Made by a program: the position numbers and the translations under genes. Under the pieces are notes generated by a model. It was not told the origin of the DNA and did no database searches. It saw only the letters and a program-made list of their open reading frames with translations. Of a stretch of DNA of 64,000 bases, positions 45,678 to 55,678 are shown in pieces. This DNA comes from Lentzea jiangxiensis (GTDB lineage Bacteria > Actinomycetota > Actinomycetes > Mycobacteriales > Pseudonocardiaceae), in contig NZ_FNIX01000014.1 of NCBI RefSeq assembly GCF_900104175.1, positions 1-64,000 on the forward strand, written 5' to 3'. The stretch's first letter is position 1; each line of letters starts with the position of its first letter.

Positions 45678-45714
45678 TTGTTCAGTTGGCGGTACACGGC
45701 TAGCGTGTCAGCCG
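45678..45714 (+). promoter_or_regulatory. Leaderless promoter of the fahA operon
   Basis: TTGTTC (45678-45683), a 17-bp spacer and TAGCGT (45701-45706) form a good sigma-70-type promoter. The start codon GTG at 45714 lies seven bases after the -10 box, where transcription should begin, so the mRNA would have no leader. This is the clearest example of the recurrent pattern in the window. Confidence 0.7.
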
Positions 45715-46573
45715 TGTCAAGCGCTGTCGAACTCCGTGCGCCCGGTCCGCGCGGTACTCCGCCCCTGCTCGCGAGGCTTGTGGACGATGCCGCGCTGTTC
45801 CCCCCGGGGAGCGCGTCGATGCCCGACGCGGTGCGTGGTCACCTCGACGGACGGGTCGGTGAGTGGTCCGGTGTCATGGGTCTTTTCCTGTGCCCGGCCT
45901 CCCGCCTCGCCGAACTGATCACCGAACTCATCAAGGTCAAGCCCCCGAAGCCGATCGCGCTCTCCCTCGTGATCGACACGGGTCTCGGCGGTGTGCCGAA
46001 GGCCGTGTCGATCGTCGAGAGCCGCAGTGAGCTCCTGGCGCTGCGCATGGTCGAGATGCCCGCACCGTCCGATGTGGACGAGGTGTGGCTCGAGCGCGTG
46101 TCGGAGTTCGTCCCCGAGGACGTCATCCGCGTCGTCGAACCCCGCCGCGGTGGAGCCGAGTGGCTCGACGGCGTCCGCCGGGTCATCGAGCACGGCAGCT
46201 GGCCCAAGCTGCGCTGCGGCGGCCTGTCGCAGGAGAACTTCCCGAGCGTCGAGGAGGTCGCGGACTTCCTGTCCGTCGTCAGCGGCGGCGGCGTCGCGTT
46301 CAAGGCGACGGCGGGCCTGCACAGGGCCGTCCGCCACACCGACGAGCAGGGCTTCACGCACCACGGCTTCCTCAACCTCCTCGTCGCCACGGCCCGCAGC
46401 CTCAGCGGCCGGGACGTCCGCGAGGCGCTGGCGAACACCGACGCCGAGGCTCTCACCGCCGAGGCCAAGGCGCTCAGCGACCAGGCCGCGCACGCCGTCC
46501 GCGGCGTGTTCGCGAGCTACGGCTCGTGCTCGCTCGCCGAACCTGTCGCCGACCTCGAGGGGCTTGGACTGCT

Positions 46574-46577
<4 letters not shown>
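45714..46577 (+). CDS. Conserved protein of unknown function coupled to fahA
   Basis: A 287-residue soluble protein, not assigned to a family. Alternating strands and helices with PKPIALSLVIDTGLGG, IRVVEPRRGG, WPKLRCGGL and VAFKATAGLHRAV look like a beta/alpha barrel with conserved charged strand ends. No signal or membrane segment is seen. GTG at 45714 is chosen from the promoter position. Its stop overlaps the fahA start (GTGA), so it should act in the same pathway. No maleylacetoacetate isomerase is present here, making an isomerase or hydrolase role worth testing, though unproved. Confidence 0.75.
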
Positions 46578-47736
<1,159 letters not shown>

Positions 47737-47737
<1 letters not shown>

Positions 47738-48369
47738 TGGTGGGAGCGACGAAGGAGAGCTCGCTGACCCTGGAACGGGGTCTGGCGCTCCTCCAGGCTG
47801 TCGCTGAGGCGGAGTCCGAGGCGCCGTCGATCTCGGAGCTCGCCACGGCCATCGGCGCGTCCAGGGCCGCGGTCTACCGGCTCCTCGTCCCGCTCCAGGC
47901 GCGCGGTCTCGTGCGCCGGGAGGGGTCGAAGGTCCGGCTCGGCCTGGGCGTGCTGCGCCTCGCCTCCAACGTCCTCCCCCAGCTGCGGATGGCGGCCAAC
48001 CCGGCGTTGCGCGAGCTCGCCGAGAAGGTCGGCGCCACCGCGCACCTGACGGTCGCGGACGGCGGCGAGGCCCAGGCCGTCGCCGTCGTCGAACCGTCGT
48101 GGACCGCTTTCCACGTGGCGTACCGGGTGGGATCGCGCCACCCGGTGCACCGCGGGGCGGCCGGCAGGGCCATCTCGCAGCCCGCGGAGATCTGGGTCGT
48201 CTCCGCGGGTGAGCTGCAGCCGAACGCGTTCGGCGTCGCGGCACCGGTGCGCGGCGTTCCCGGCCTGCGGGCGTCCGTGGGCGTCGTGGCGCTGGAGAAG
48301 CTCGACGCGGACATCGTCGGCCCTCACGTCGTGCGGGCGGCCGAAGAAGTGGCGGCGGCGCTCAAATGA
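47737..48369 (+). CDS. IclR-like transcriptional regulator
   Basis: A 210-residue regulator. The N-terminal winged helix-turn-helix has TLERGLALLQAVAEAE and SISELATAIGASRAAVYRLLVPL. The effector domain is shorter than usual for IclR (about 250 residues), ending soon after GLRASVGVVALEKL. It probably senses an aromatic intermediate and controls hmgA and the fahA operon. The ATG overlaps the fahA stop by one base, and its stop overlaps the VWA gene start by four bases. Confidence 0.86.
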
Positions 48370-49508
48370 CCGACGAACGCCTGAGGCGCTGGCGGCTGCT
48401 GCTCGGCCCGAGCGCTGAAGACGTCTCTCAGCTCGGAGACGACGACCAACGGCGTGACAGCGCGCTCACGGGCCTCTACGGCGGTGGCGGCGACCGCGGC
48501 GCCGGTCTCGGTGCCAGCAACCCGCAGCTGCACCGCTGGCTGGGCGACGTCCGCAAGTACTTCCCCACGTCCGTCGTGCAGGTCATGCAACGGGACGCGG
48601 TCGAGAAGCTGGGGCTCAAGCAGCTGCTGCTCGAACCCGAACTGCTGCAGTCGGTCGAGCCGGACGTGAACCTCGTCAGCACCCTGCTGCAGCTCTCCCG
48701 CGCCATTCCCGCCCGCACCCGCGACACCGCGCGGACCGTGGTGGCCAAGGTCGTCGAGGACATCGAGAAACGCCTGCAGGACCGGCTCGTCGAGGCCGTC
48801 CGCGGCGCCGTCGACCGGTCCCGGCGCACCCGGCGGCCGCAGCTGCCGGACGTGGACTGGGCGACCACGATCCGCGCGAACCTCAAGAACTACCAGCCGC
48901 GGCACAAGACCGTGATCGTCGAGGACCTGATCGGCCACCGCCGGCGCAGCAGGGCCGCGGCGGTGCGGGACGTCGTCCTGCTCGTCGACCAGTCCGGCTC
49001 GATGGCGGAGTCGCTGGTGCACGCGGCGGTCCTGGGGTCGGCCCTCGCGTCCATCCGCTCGATCTCGACGAAGCTCGTCGTCTTCGACACCGAGGTCGCG
49101 GACCTGACCGACCAGCTCAGCGACCCGGTCGACCTGCTGTTCAGCGCCCAGCTCGGCGGCGGCACGGACATCAACCGCGCGGTCGCCTACGCGCAGACGC
49201 TCGTCCGCAGGCCCACCGACACGGTCGTCGTGATCATCAGCGACCTCTACGAGGGCGGGTCGGAGTCCGAGCTGCGGCGCCGCGTCCGGGAACTGGTCGC
49301 GAGCGGTGTCACGGTCGTGAACCTGCTGGCGCTCAGCGACTCCGGCACCCCGGCCTACGACCACGAGCTGGCGGCGAAGCTGCACGCGCTGGGCGCGCCC
49401 GCGTTCGCCTGCACGCCGGACAAGTTCCCCGAGCTGATGGCGGCCGCCCTGCGCAAGGACGACCTCACGCAGTGGGCCGAGGCCGAGGGCATCGCCACGG
49501 GCCGTTAG
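48366..49508 (+). CDS. VWA-domain protein (YehP-like), partner of the MoxR operon
   Basis: A 380-residue protein. A helical N-terminal region (LHRWLGDVRKYFPTSVVQVM, about 55-74) precedes a von Willebrand A domain from about 200. It has a complete metal site: DQSGS (208-212), Thr267 in GGGTDIN and Asp293 in IISDLYEGG. It matches the VWA partner of the SWIM/DUF5691/MoxR/DUF5682 set, normally adjacent to those genes. Here it is 3.9 kb away, on the other strand, and its ATG overlaps the IclR-like stop, tying its expression to the homogentisate operon. Confidence 0.88.
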   Translation: MTDERLRRWRLLLGPSAEDVSQLGDDDQRRDSALTGLYGGGGDRGAGLGASNPQLHRWLGDVRKYFPTSVVQVMQRDAVEKLGLKQLLLEPELLQSVEPDVNLVSTLLQLSRAIPARTRDTARTVVAKVVEDIEKRLQDRLVEAVRGAVDRSRRTRRPQLPDVDWATTIRANLKNYQPRHKTVIVEDLIGHRRRSRAAAVRDVVLLVDQSGSMAESLVHAAVLGSALASIRSISTKLVVFDTEVADLTDQLSDPVDLLFSAQLGGGTDINRAVAYAQTLVRRPTDTVVVIISDLYEGGSESELRRRVRELVASGVTVVNLLALSDSGTPAYDHELAAKLHALGAPAFACTPDKFPELMAAALRKDDLTQWAEAEGIATGR

Positions 49509-49960
49509 GCCAGCTCGTCGGCCAGCGCCGTGACGGTCCTGGCCAGCTCGGGCAGCAGCTCGGGCGGGATCTTGTCGAGCACCCGCTTGCGCGCGCTCGC
49601 CAGGTGAGCCGGCTGGGCCGCGCGCATCACGCGCAGCCCCTCGTCGGTCAGGATCGCGTCGTTTCCGCGCGCGTCCTCGCCGTGGCGCTCCTTCCGCACG
49701 AGGCCGTGCTTGCCCAGCCCGTCGACGACCCTGGTGATGCGGGACGCGGTGAGACCCGCCCGGGAGGCGAGCGCGGACATCCGCAGCCGACGGCCGGGTG
49801 CCTCGCTCAACAGCAGCAGCACGGCGAACTCGGTCATCGTCACGCCGGTGCGGGACATGTCGTCCTCCAGCGCGCGGGGCAGCGAGTGCACCAACCGGCC
49901 GAGGCTCTGCCAGAGCTGGGTTTCGTCGGACGACAGCGGAGCGAGTGCGGTCACGCTCAC
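49505..49960 (-). CDS. MarR family transcriptional regulator
   Basis: A 151-residue regulator. RRLRMSALASRAGLTASRITRVVDGL is the DNA-binding region and RKERHGEDARGNDAILTDEG the wing. Its 3' end overlaps the convergent VWA gene by 4 bp. It is divergent from an alpha/beta hydrolase gene and the gap holds two TTGC-N8-GCAA sites, its probable operators. Confidence 0.92.
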   Translation of the reverse strand: MSVTALAPLSSDETQLWQSLGRLVHSLPRALEDDMSRTGVTMTEFAVLLLLSEAPGRRLRMSALASRAGLTASRITRVVDGLGKHGLVRKERHGEDARGNDAILTDEGLRVMRAAQPAHLASARKRVLDKIPPELLPELARTVTALADELA

Positions 49961-49967
49961 AGCTTAC

Positions 49968-50026
49968 TTGCCCAACCAAGCAATTTCCTGTACTCCTGGA
50001 AGGGTGTTCCTTGCTTAGGCAAGCAA
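49968..50026. promoter_or_regulatory. Two palindromic operators for the MarR/hydrolase pair
   Basis: TTGCCCAACCAAGCAA (49968-49983) and TTGCTTAGGCAAGCAA (50011-50026) share TTGC-N8-GCAA arms, with centres 43 bp apart. One flanks the regulator start and the other the hydrolase start, suiting autoregulation plus repression of the hydrolase-reductase operon. Confidence 0.6.
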
Positions 50027-50042
50027 GCTAAGGGGTGATCGC

Positions 50043-50888
50043 ATGACATCTCCAGCTCCGGCGCCGGAGGGGTTCGAACACGCGTACGCCGAGGTCAACG
50101 GCGTCACGCTGCACTACGTGATCGGCGGGGAGGGGCCGTTGGCCGTGCTCGTGCACGGCTGGCCGTTCAGCTGGATCGAGTTCCGCGCACTGCTGCCGCT
50201 GCTGGCCGCACGCGGCTTCCGCGTCGTCGCACCGGACCTGCGCGGCTCCGGCGACTCGTCGGTCCCCGACGGGCACTGGACCAAGCAGGACGAGGCCGAT
50301 GACCTGCACGCGCTGCTGCGCCACCTCGGTGCCGGGAACGCGTTCGTGCTCGGCACCGACGTCGGCACGATGACCGCCCACGCCTGGGCCCAGCGGTACC
50401 CGCGGGACGTGACCAGGCTGGTGCTCAGCGAGTGCTTCCTGCCCGGCTTCGGCCTGGAGGAGCACCTGTCGCACCTGTGGCACTTCGGCTTCCACGCCGA
50501 GAGCGAGTTCGCGGCGGAGCTCGTCGAAGGCCGCGAGGAGCGGTACCTGTCCTGGTTCCACCGGCAGATGACCCGCGGCGGCATCACCGACGACGACCAC
50601 GCCGATCTGCTGCGCACCCTCACCCGGCCCGGCGGGATGCGCGGCGGGTTCGAGCACTACGCCACGGTGCCGCAGGACGGCCGCAACGCCCGTGCCGGCA
50701 TCAAGGTCGAGGTCCCGGTGCTCGTGCTGCACGGCGAGCACGGCCTGCCGTCCGACGTGCTGCTCAACGGCGCCCGCGAGGCGGCGACCGACGTCCGCGC
50801 CGAGATCGTCCCTGACGCCGCCCACACCTATGCCGCCGACAACCCGGCCGCCACCGCCGACGCACTGACCCGCTTCTTCGCGGCCTGA
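50043..50888 (+). CDS. Alpha/beta hydrolase (epoxide-hydrolase-like)
   Basis: A 281-residue alpha/beta hydrolase. The oxyanion segment is VHGWPFSWIEFR and the nucleophile elbow GTDVGTM, with an aspartate as nucleophile as in epoxide hydrolases and dehalogenases. VPVLVLHGEHG and PDAAHTY supply the acid and catalytic histidine. It leads a two-gene unit with a nucleotide-sugar-dehydratase-like reductase and is under the divergent MarR gene. The substrate is unknown. Confidence 0.88.
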   Translation: MTSPAPAPEGFEHAYAEVNGVTLHYVIGGEGPLAVLVHGWPFSWIEFRALLPLLAARGFRVVAPDLRGSGDSSVPDGHWTKQDEADDLHALLRHLGAGNAFVLGTDVGTMTAHAWAQRYPRDVTRLVLSECFLPGFGLEEHLSHLWHFGFHAESEFAAELVEGREERYLSWFHRQMTRGGITDDDHADLLRTLTRPGGMRGGFEHYATVPQDGRNARAGIKVEVPVLVLHGEHGLPSDVLLNGAREAATDVRAEIVPDAAHTYAADNPAATADALTRFFAA

Positions 50889-50905
50889 TCAGGGAGCCAG
50901 AAAAC

Positions 50906-51790
50906 ATGCAGATCCTCGTCACCGGCGCCACGGGCTACACCGGCCGCCGCGTCTCCGCGGCCCTCGCCCGCGCCGGGCACACCGTCCTCGGCCTCACCCG
51001 CGACACGTCCACCGCCGGGAACCTGGTCGTCGACGAGGTCACGCCCGTGCGGGGCGCCCTCGCCGAGCCGGAGACCTGGCGTCACCACCTCGACGGCACC
51101 GACGCGGTCGTGCACCTGGTGATGGACCTCGACGACCCGGTGGGCACCGACCGCACGTTGTTCGCCGAGATCACCGCGGCCGAGGAACGGGACGGCCGGC
51201 GCCGTCACCTCGTCTACACGACCGGCATCTCCTCCTACGGCCGCACGGGCGTGGCGCTCATGGACGAGAACACGCCCGGCAACCCGGAGAGCCCGATCGG
51301 GTTCCGGTTCGCGCTGGAACGCGAGCTCGCCGCGAGCGGCCTGGCGCACACGGTGGTGCGGCCCGGTTTCCTCTACGGCGGCCCGGCCACCACCTCCATG
51401 ACCGCGCAGTGGTTCGCCGCGGCCGAGGCGGGCGCACCGGTCTTCTACGGCGACACCGCCAAGCGCTGGAGCTGGGTGCACGTCGACGACCTCGCCGAGG
51501 CATACGTCCGCATCCTCGGCCGCGCACCGGAGGGCGAGGTGTTCGTGATCGCGGACGACCAGCGCCTGTCCGCGCTGGAGGTGCAGCGCGTCGCGGTGCG
51601 CGCGGCGGGCTTCACCGGTGGGATCCGACTGGAACCCGCGGAGGCGGGCGGGATCATGCAGGTCGCGGCGGACCAGGACGAACTCGTGTCGAGCGCCAAG
51701 GCCCACCGGCTGCTCGGCTGGCGGCCGCGGCACGTCTCGTTCACCGACGCGCCCGAGAGGCACTACCGGGCGTGGGTCAGCGGTCGATGA
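50906..51790 (+). CDS. NAD(P)-dependent epimerase/dehydratase family oxidoreductase
   Basis: A 294-residue extended SDR. The dinucleotide motif is VTGATGYTGRRVSAAL at the N-terminus. HLVYTTGISSYGRTG gives the central strand and VVRPGFLYGGPA the active-site helix region. The canonical YxxxK is not obvious, so it may be atypical. It lies 17 bases after the hydrolase gene, with AGGGAGCC upstream, and is probably induced with it. The substrate is unknown. Confidence 0.85.
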   Translation: MQILVTGATGYTGRRVSAALARAGHTVLGLTRDTSTAGNLVVDEVTPVRGALAEPETWRHHLDGTDAVVHLVMDLDDPVGTDRTLFAEITAAEERDGRRRHLVYTTGISSYGRTGVALMDENTPGNPESPIGFRFALERELAASGLAHTVVRPGFLYGGPATTSMTAQWFAAAEAGAPVFYGDTAKRWSWVHVDDLAEAYVRILGRAPEGEVFVIADDQRLSALEVQRVAVRAAGFTGGIRLEPAEAGGIMQVAADQDELVSSAKAHRLLGWRPRHVSFTDAPERHYRAWVSGR

Positions 51791-52235
51791 CCCGTCCGCG
51801 GGTGAGGAACGCGAGACCGCGCGTCATCGCCACGACGCGGCCGCGTTCGTCCGGTCCGGCGATCCAGATCCGGCCGGTGTGCCGGACCAGCACGCGCGCC
51901 CGCTCCGGCAGCTCGGGCAGGCGCAGGTCGTTCTCCGAGTCGGCGACCCGCAGGTAGGCCTGGCGCCCGATCCGCTTGCCCGGCACGAACTTCACCGACA
52001 CCGGGCGGAACGGGAACCGCTCGACCAGCTCGACCGTGCCGCTGCGCTGCAGGAAGTGCCGCAACCCCGGGGCGGCCAGTTCGAGCACCACCGGCACCGA
52101 CAGGACGGTGAGCCAGAGCCAGCCGATCAGCAGCACGAGGCCGAGCACGGCGAGGGAGAAGAGGATGTGGCCGACCGCGCGGCGGTCCGCCCGCGCGAGG
52201 CAGGTGTCGCTCCAGTTCTCGACCATGGTCGTCAT
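51777..52235 (-). CDS. Small two-helix membrane protein, paralogue of the next gene
   Basis: A 152-residue protein, not assigned to a family. It has a short cytoplasmic start (WSDTCLARADRRAVG), a hydrophobic hairpin (about 24-52) and a C-terminal soluble part (VSVKFVPGKRIGRQAYLRVA onward). The gene upstream encodes a protein with matching CxxRAxRRA start, hydrophobic hairpin and C-terminal RGR/ARV ending, so the two are tandem paralogues. Its ATG overlaps that gene's stop by 4 bp, and its 3' end overlaps the convergent reductase by 14 bp. Confidence 0.75.
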   Translation of the reverse strand: MTTMVENWSDTCLARADRRAVGHILFSLAVLGLVLLIGWLWLTVLSVPVVLELAAPGLRHFLQRSGTVELVERFPFRPVSVKFVPGKRIGRQAYLRVADSENDLRLPELPERARVLVRHTGRIWIAGPDERGRVVAMTRGLAFLTRGRVIDR

Positions 52236-52696
52236 CGGGTCACCCGCGCCGGGATCAGGCGCGGCACGCCGCGGAACGTCACAACGGTGTTCCCGGCGGC
52301 GTCCGGCGGCACGAACCACGCACGGCGGTGACGCGCGATCCGGCCACGCACCAGGGGATCGACGCTCAGGGTCAGCAACAGAGGCGGTGAAGACTGCACG
52401 ACCAGACGCCCTCCCTCCCACTGCACATGAGCGAAATGCCACGGTTCACCTTCCGGTAAACGCACGGGACGCCGTCGGGTGACCCCCCACAGCACGGCCG
52501 CGGCGAAGAAGAGCAGCACCAGCGCCACCGGCGAGGACCACGACCACACCAGGACCAGGAGGAACTGGAGCACGAAAGCCGAACCCGCGAGAACCGTCCA
52601 CATGAGGGCGCGACGACTCGCCCGGTCCACGCAGTGCCGGGTCCACCGATCGTCGAGCGCCGCCCCCTCGGTGGACGGCTTGCTGGGCACGGCCAC
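52232..52696 (-). CDS. Small two-helix membrane protein
   Basis: A 154-residue protein, not assigned to a family. WTRHCVDRASRRALMW precedes a helical hairpin (about 33-72, ending LLFFAAAVLWGVTRRR). A beta-rich C-terminal part (VQWEGGRLVVQSSPPLLLTL) follows. It is coupled to its paralogue downstream and divergent from the DUF2470 gene, whose iron-box-like site lies 41 bp upstream of this start and could affect both. Confidence 0.75.
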   Translation of the reverse strand: MAVPSKPSTEGAALDDRWTRHCVDRASRRALMWTVLAGSAFVLQFLLVLVWSWSSPVALVLLFFAAAVLWGVTRRRPVRLPEGEPWHFAHVQWEGGRLVVQSSPPLLLTLSVDPLVRGRIARHRRAWFVPPDAAGNTVVTFRGVPRLIPARVTR

Positions 52697-52736
52697 GCGT
52701 CCACCGTACAGGTGGCTGTTCCCTTCCCGAGCACCG

Positions 52737-52755
52737 CTAAGTTAGGCTTGCCTAA
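52737..52755. promoter_or_regulatory. DtxR/IdeR-type iron box
   Basis: CTAAGTTAGGCTTGCCTAA matches 15 of 19 positions of the iron-box consensus TTAGGTTAGGCTAACCTAA, including TTAGGC and CCTAA. It lies just upstream of GAGGAGGTGG and the DUF2470 start, so iron-loaded DtxR/IdeR would repress that gene. This is a strong site by sequence. Confidence 0.75.
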
Positions 52756-52774
52756 GCTTCGAGGAGGTGGAGTG

Positions 52775-53539
52775 GTGACCGACACCCGGACCAAGCGCCC
52801 GCCGGCGCCGCACGCCGCCGAACGCGCCCGCACGATCGCGGCCCGCCACGGCTCCGCCGCCCTGCTCCCCCAGGCCGGGTCCCGCACCACCCCGCTGTTC
52901 CACCACGTCCACCCGTGCGGCTCCACCACCCTGCTGCTGCCCGACGAGCACCCGCTGGTCGGACAGCTCTGGCACTCCCCGCGGACCGAGGTGACGGCGA
53001 TGCTGGAGATCGCCGACCAGGCACCGGTGGCGTTGCGCGAACCCGTGCGCGGCCTGCTGTGGCTCACCGGCTGGGTCTCCGCGCTCGACGACCGGGAGGC
53101 GCGCGAGGAGGTGCTCGCGGTCGCCGACGTCCGGCCCGACCACCGGCTGCTCGACGCCGGTCACGGCGTCACCGTGCTGCGGCTCACGCCCGCCTCGATG
53201 GTGATCGCGGACGCCGAGAGCACGTCGTCGATCCAGCCGGAGCAGTTCGCGAGCGCGACGCCGGACCCGTTCTGCGGCAACGAGGACCACTGGCTGCGGC
53301 ACCTGGAGGCCGCGCACCGCGACGTCGTCGGCCAGCTCGCCCGGCACCTGCCGGAGGAGCTGCGGGCGGGCCGCGTGCGGCCGCTCGGACTCGACCGGTT
53401 CGGGCTGCGGCTGCGGGTGGAGGCGGAGTGCGACGACCACGACGTGCGCATCGCGTTCTCCCAGTCGGTCAGCACCCCGGCGGAGCTCGCCGCCGAGCTC
53501 CGGCGCCTGATGGGCTGCCCTTTCCTCGCACAGAGGTGA
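52775..53539 (+). CDS. DUF2470 domain protein, probable haem/iron-linked
   Basis: A 254-residue protein with an N-terminal split-barrel-like part (HHVHPCGSTTLLLPDEHPLV) and a C-terminal DUF2470 domain (about 175-250, ending VSTPAELAAELRRLMGCPFL). This pairing occurs in HugZ-type haem-utilisation proteins. The upstream iron box supports an iron-starvation role. GTG at 52775 is chosen for its 7-base spacing from GGAGG; GTG 52772 is also possible. Haem degradation is inferred, not shown. Confidence 0.78.
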   Translation: MTDTRTKRPPAPHAAERARTIAARHGSAALLPQAGSRTTPLFHHVHPCGSTTLLLPDEHPLVGQLWHSPRTEVTAMLEIADQAPVALREPVRGLLWLTGWVSALDDREAREEVLAVADVRPDHRLLDAGHGVTVLRLTPASMVIADAESTSSIQPEQFASATPDPFCGNEDHWLRHLEAAHRDVVGQLARHLPEELRAGRVRPLGLDRFGLRLRVEAECDDHDVRIAFSQSVSTPAELAAELRRLMGCPFLAQR

Positions 53540-53566
53540 GCGGGGCCTGCGGGTAGCGTCACGCGG

Positions 53567-54340
53567 GTGACCTCGACCGCCCTGGAGATCCGCACCGAAG
53601 AGAAGCGCGGTTACCAGCTCGAACTGCTGATCGTCTTCAGCATGACGCTCGGGCTCTCGGGCCTGCGCAGCCTCGTGCGGCTCGTCGACAGCCTGCTGCA
53701 GCCGACGCCGCTCAACCAGCAGTCCGTCGCGCTCAACGTCCCGCAGGCGCGTGCCGACCTGCTGGACCTCGTGGCACAGCTGCTCGGCGTGCTGCAACTG
53801 GCCGCGTGGGGCGGCATCGGGCTGTACCTGCTGTGGCGCACGGGGATCAAGCTCAAGGTCATCGGGCTCGACGGCACCCGCAAGCTCGCCGACTCGCTCG
53901 GCGCGCTCGGGCTGGCCGCGATCATCGGCATCCCGGGGCTCGCGTTCTACTTCGCCGCCTGGACGCTCGGGCTGAACCTCGCCGTCCAGCCGTCCACCCT
54001 GGACAACCAGTGGTGGATGAACGTGGCGCTGGTCCTCGCCGCGGCCGGCAACGCGTGGGCGGAGGAGGTGCTCGTCGTCGGGTACCTGATCACCCGGCTG
54101 CGCCAGCTCGGGTGGCGGCAGTACACCGCGCTGGTCGCGGCGGCCGTCCTGCGCGGCTCGTACCACCTCTACCAGGGCTTCGGCGGGTTCGTCGGCAACC
54201 TCGTGATGGGCCTGGTCTTCGGCTACTACTGGCAGCGGACGAAGCGCCTGTGGCCGTTGGTGATCGCTCACACGATCCTCGACGTCGTGGCATTCGTGGG
54301 CTACGCAATGTTGCGCGGCAAAGTCAGCTGGTTGCCCTAA
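53567..54340 (+). CDS. CPBP family intramembrane metalloprotease
   Basis: A 257-residue membrane protein with about six to eight helices. The CPBP (CAAX protease/bacteriocin-processing) motifs are complete: EE at 166-167 with Arg177, His200 in RGSYHLYQG, and AHTILD with His235. GTG at 53567 follows TAGCGT (53554-53559) plus seven bases, a leaderless arrangement. In bacteria these proteases process peptides or membrane proteins; the substrate here is unknown. Confidence 0.9.
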   Translation: MTSTALEIRTEEKRGYQLELLIVFSMTLGLSGLRSLVRLVDSLLQPTPLNQQSVALNVPQARADLLDLVAQLLGVLQLAAWGGIGLYLLWRTGIKLKVIGLDGTRKLADSLGALGLAAIIGIPGLAFYFAAWTLGLNLAVQPSTLDNQWWMNVALVLAAAGNAWAEEVLVVGYLITRLRQLGWRQYTALVAAAVLRGSYHLYQGFGGFVGNLVMGLVFGYYWQRTKRLWPLVIAHTILDVVAFVGYAMLRGKVSWLP

Positions 54341-54433
54341 CGATTCGTTGCTCAGATCGACATTCACACGCGTTTCGTTGCCTGTTGAAGCTCTGGAGCG
54401 GCGATTTGTGCTGTTCGGAGTTACGCTCGACCG

Positions 54434-55675
54434 GTGACTGCGCACACGATCGCCGAAACCGAAGCACTCCCGGACGCCGCGCCCCGCGTGGACAGCGAGG
54501 TCGGCCCGCTGCGCACGGTGCTGCTGCACCGGCCGGGCAACGAGCTCAAAAGGCTCACCCCGCGCAACAACGACCAGCTGCTGTTCGACGGCGTGCCGTG
54601 GGTCGGCCGCGCCCAGGAGGAGCACGACGCGTTCGCCGCGACGCTCACCTCCCGCGGTGTCGAGGTGCTGCTGCTGGCCGACGTGCTGGTGCAGGCGCTG
54701 GAGGACAACCGCGCGCGCATCGCGGGCATCCACAGCGCCGTCAACGAGCGCCGTCTGGGCATCGACCTGGCCGACGCGCTGCGCAGCCACCTCACGTCGC
54801 TGCCGGCCCCGCAGCTCGCCCAGGTCCTGATGACCGGCATGACCTTCGAGGAGCTGCCGGCCGCCGAGGGCGCGTCGCTGGTGCGCAAGATGCACCTGCC
54901 GATCGACTTCGCTGTCGACCCGCTGCCGAACCTGCTCTTCACCCGCGACTCGTCGGTCTGGGTCGGCGACCGCGTGGCCATCACCTCGCTCGCGCTGCCC
55001 GCCCGCGACCGCGAGACGACGCTGACCGACCTGATCTACGCCTACCACCCGCGGTTCCGCCGCACGGGCCGCGCGTACGGCGCCCACTCGGCACCGCTGG
55101 AGGGCGGCGACGTGCTGCTGCTCGCGCCGGGCGTCATCGCCATCGGCGTCGGCGAGCGCACCACCCCGGCCGGCGCCGAGTCGTTCGCGCGCTCCGCTCT
55201 CGCGGACGGCCTCGCGCACACGGTGCTGGCGGTGCCGATCAAGCAGGAACGCGCCACGATGCACCTCGACACCGTCTGCACGATGGTCGACCGCGACGCC
55301 GTGGTGATGTACCCGGCGATCAGCGACTCGCTCACCGCCTATCCGATGCGGTCCGACGGCGACGGCGGCGTGCGCGTGGACGGCCCCGTGCCGTTCCTGG
55401 AGGCGGCGGCGGAGGCCATGGGCATCGAGCGGCTGCGTGTGATCGACACCGGCCTGGACACCGTCACCGCCGAGCGCGAGCAGTGGGACGACGGCAACAA
55501 CACGCTTGCCGTGGCTCCCGGCCTCGTCGTGGCCTACGAGCGCAACGTCGAGACGAACGCACGCCTGGAGGACGCGGGCGTCGAGGTGCTGCGGATCGCC
55601 GGTTCGGAGCTGGGTTCCGGCCGCGGCGGCCCCCGGTGCATGTCGTGCCCGATCGACCGCGCGCCATTGGTGTGA
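54434..55675 (+). CDS. arcA: Arginine deiminase
   Basis: A 413-residue enzyme converting arginine to citrulline and ammonia. Active-site blocks are [14 protein letters not shown] (substrate Asp), [24 protein letters not shown] (His/Asp) and [10 protein letters not shown] with nucleophile Cys402. The usual partners, ornithine carbamoyltransferase and carbamate kinase, are absent from the window, so it stands alone. GTG at 54434 follows TACGCT (54422-54427) and six bases. Confidence 0.95.
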   Translation: MTAHTIAETEALPDAAPRVDSEVGPLRTVLLHRPGNELKRLTPRNNDQLLFDGVPWVGRAQEEHDAFAATLTSRGVEVLLLADVLVQALEDNRARIAGIHSAVNERRLGIDLADALRSHLTSLPAPQLAQVLMTGMTFEELPAAEGASLVRKMHLPIDFAVDPLPNLLFTRDSSVWVGDRVAITSLALPARDRETTLTDLIYAYHPRFRRTGRAYGAHSAPLEGGDVLLLAPGVIAIGVGERTTPAGAESFARSALADGLAHTVLAVPIKQERATMHLDTVCTMVDRDAVVMYPAISDSLTAYPMRSDGDGGVRVDGPVPFLEAAAEAMGIERLRVIDTGLDTVTAEREQWDDGNNTLAVAPGLVVAYERNVETNARLEDAGVEVLRIAGSELGSGRGGPRCMSCPIDRAPLV

Positions 55676-55678
55676 TCG

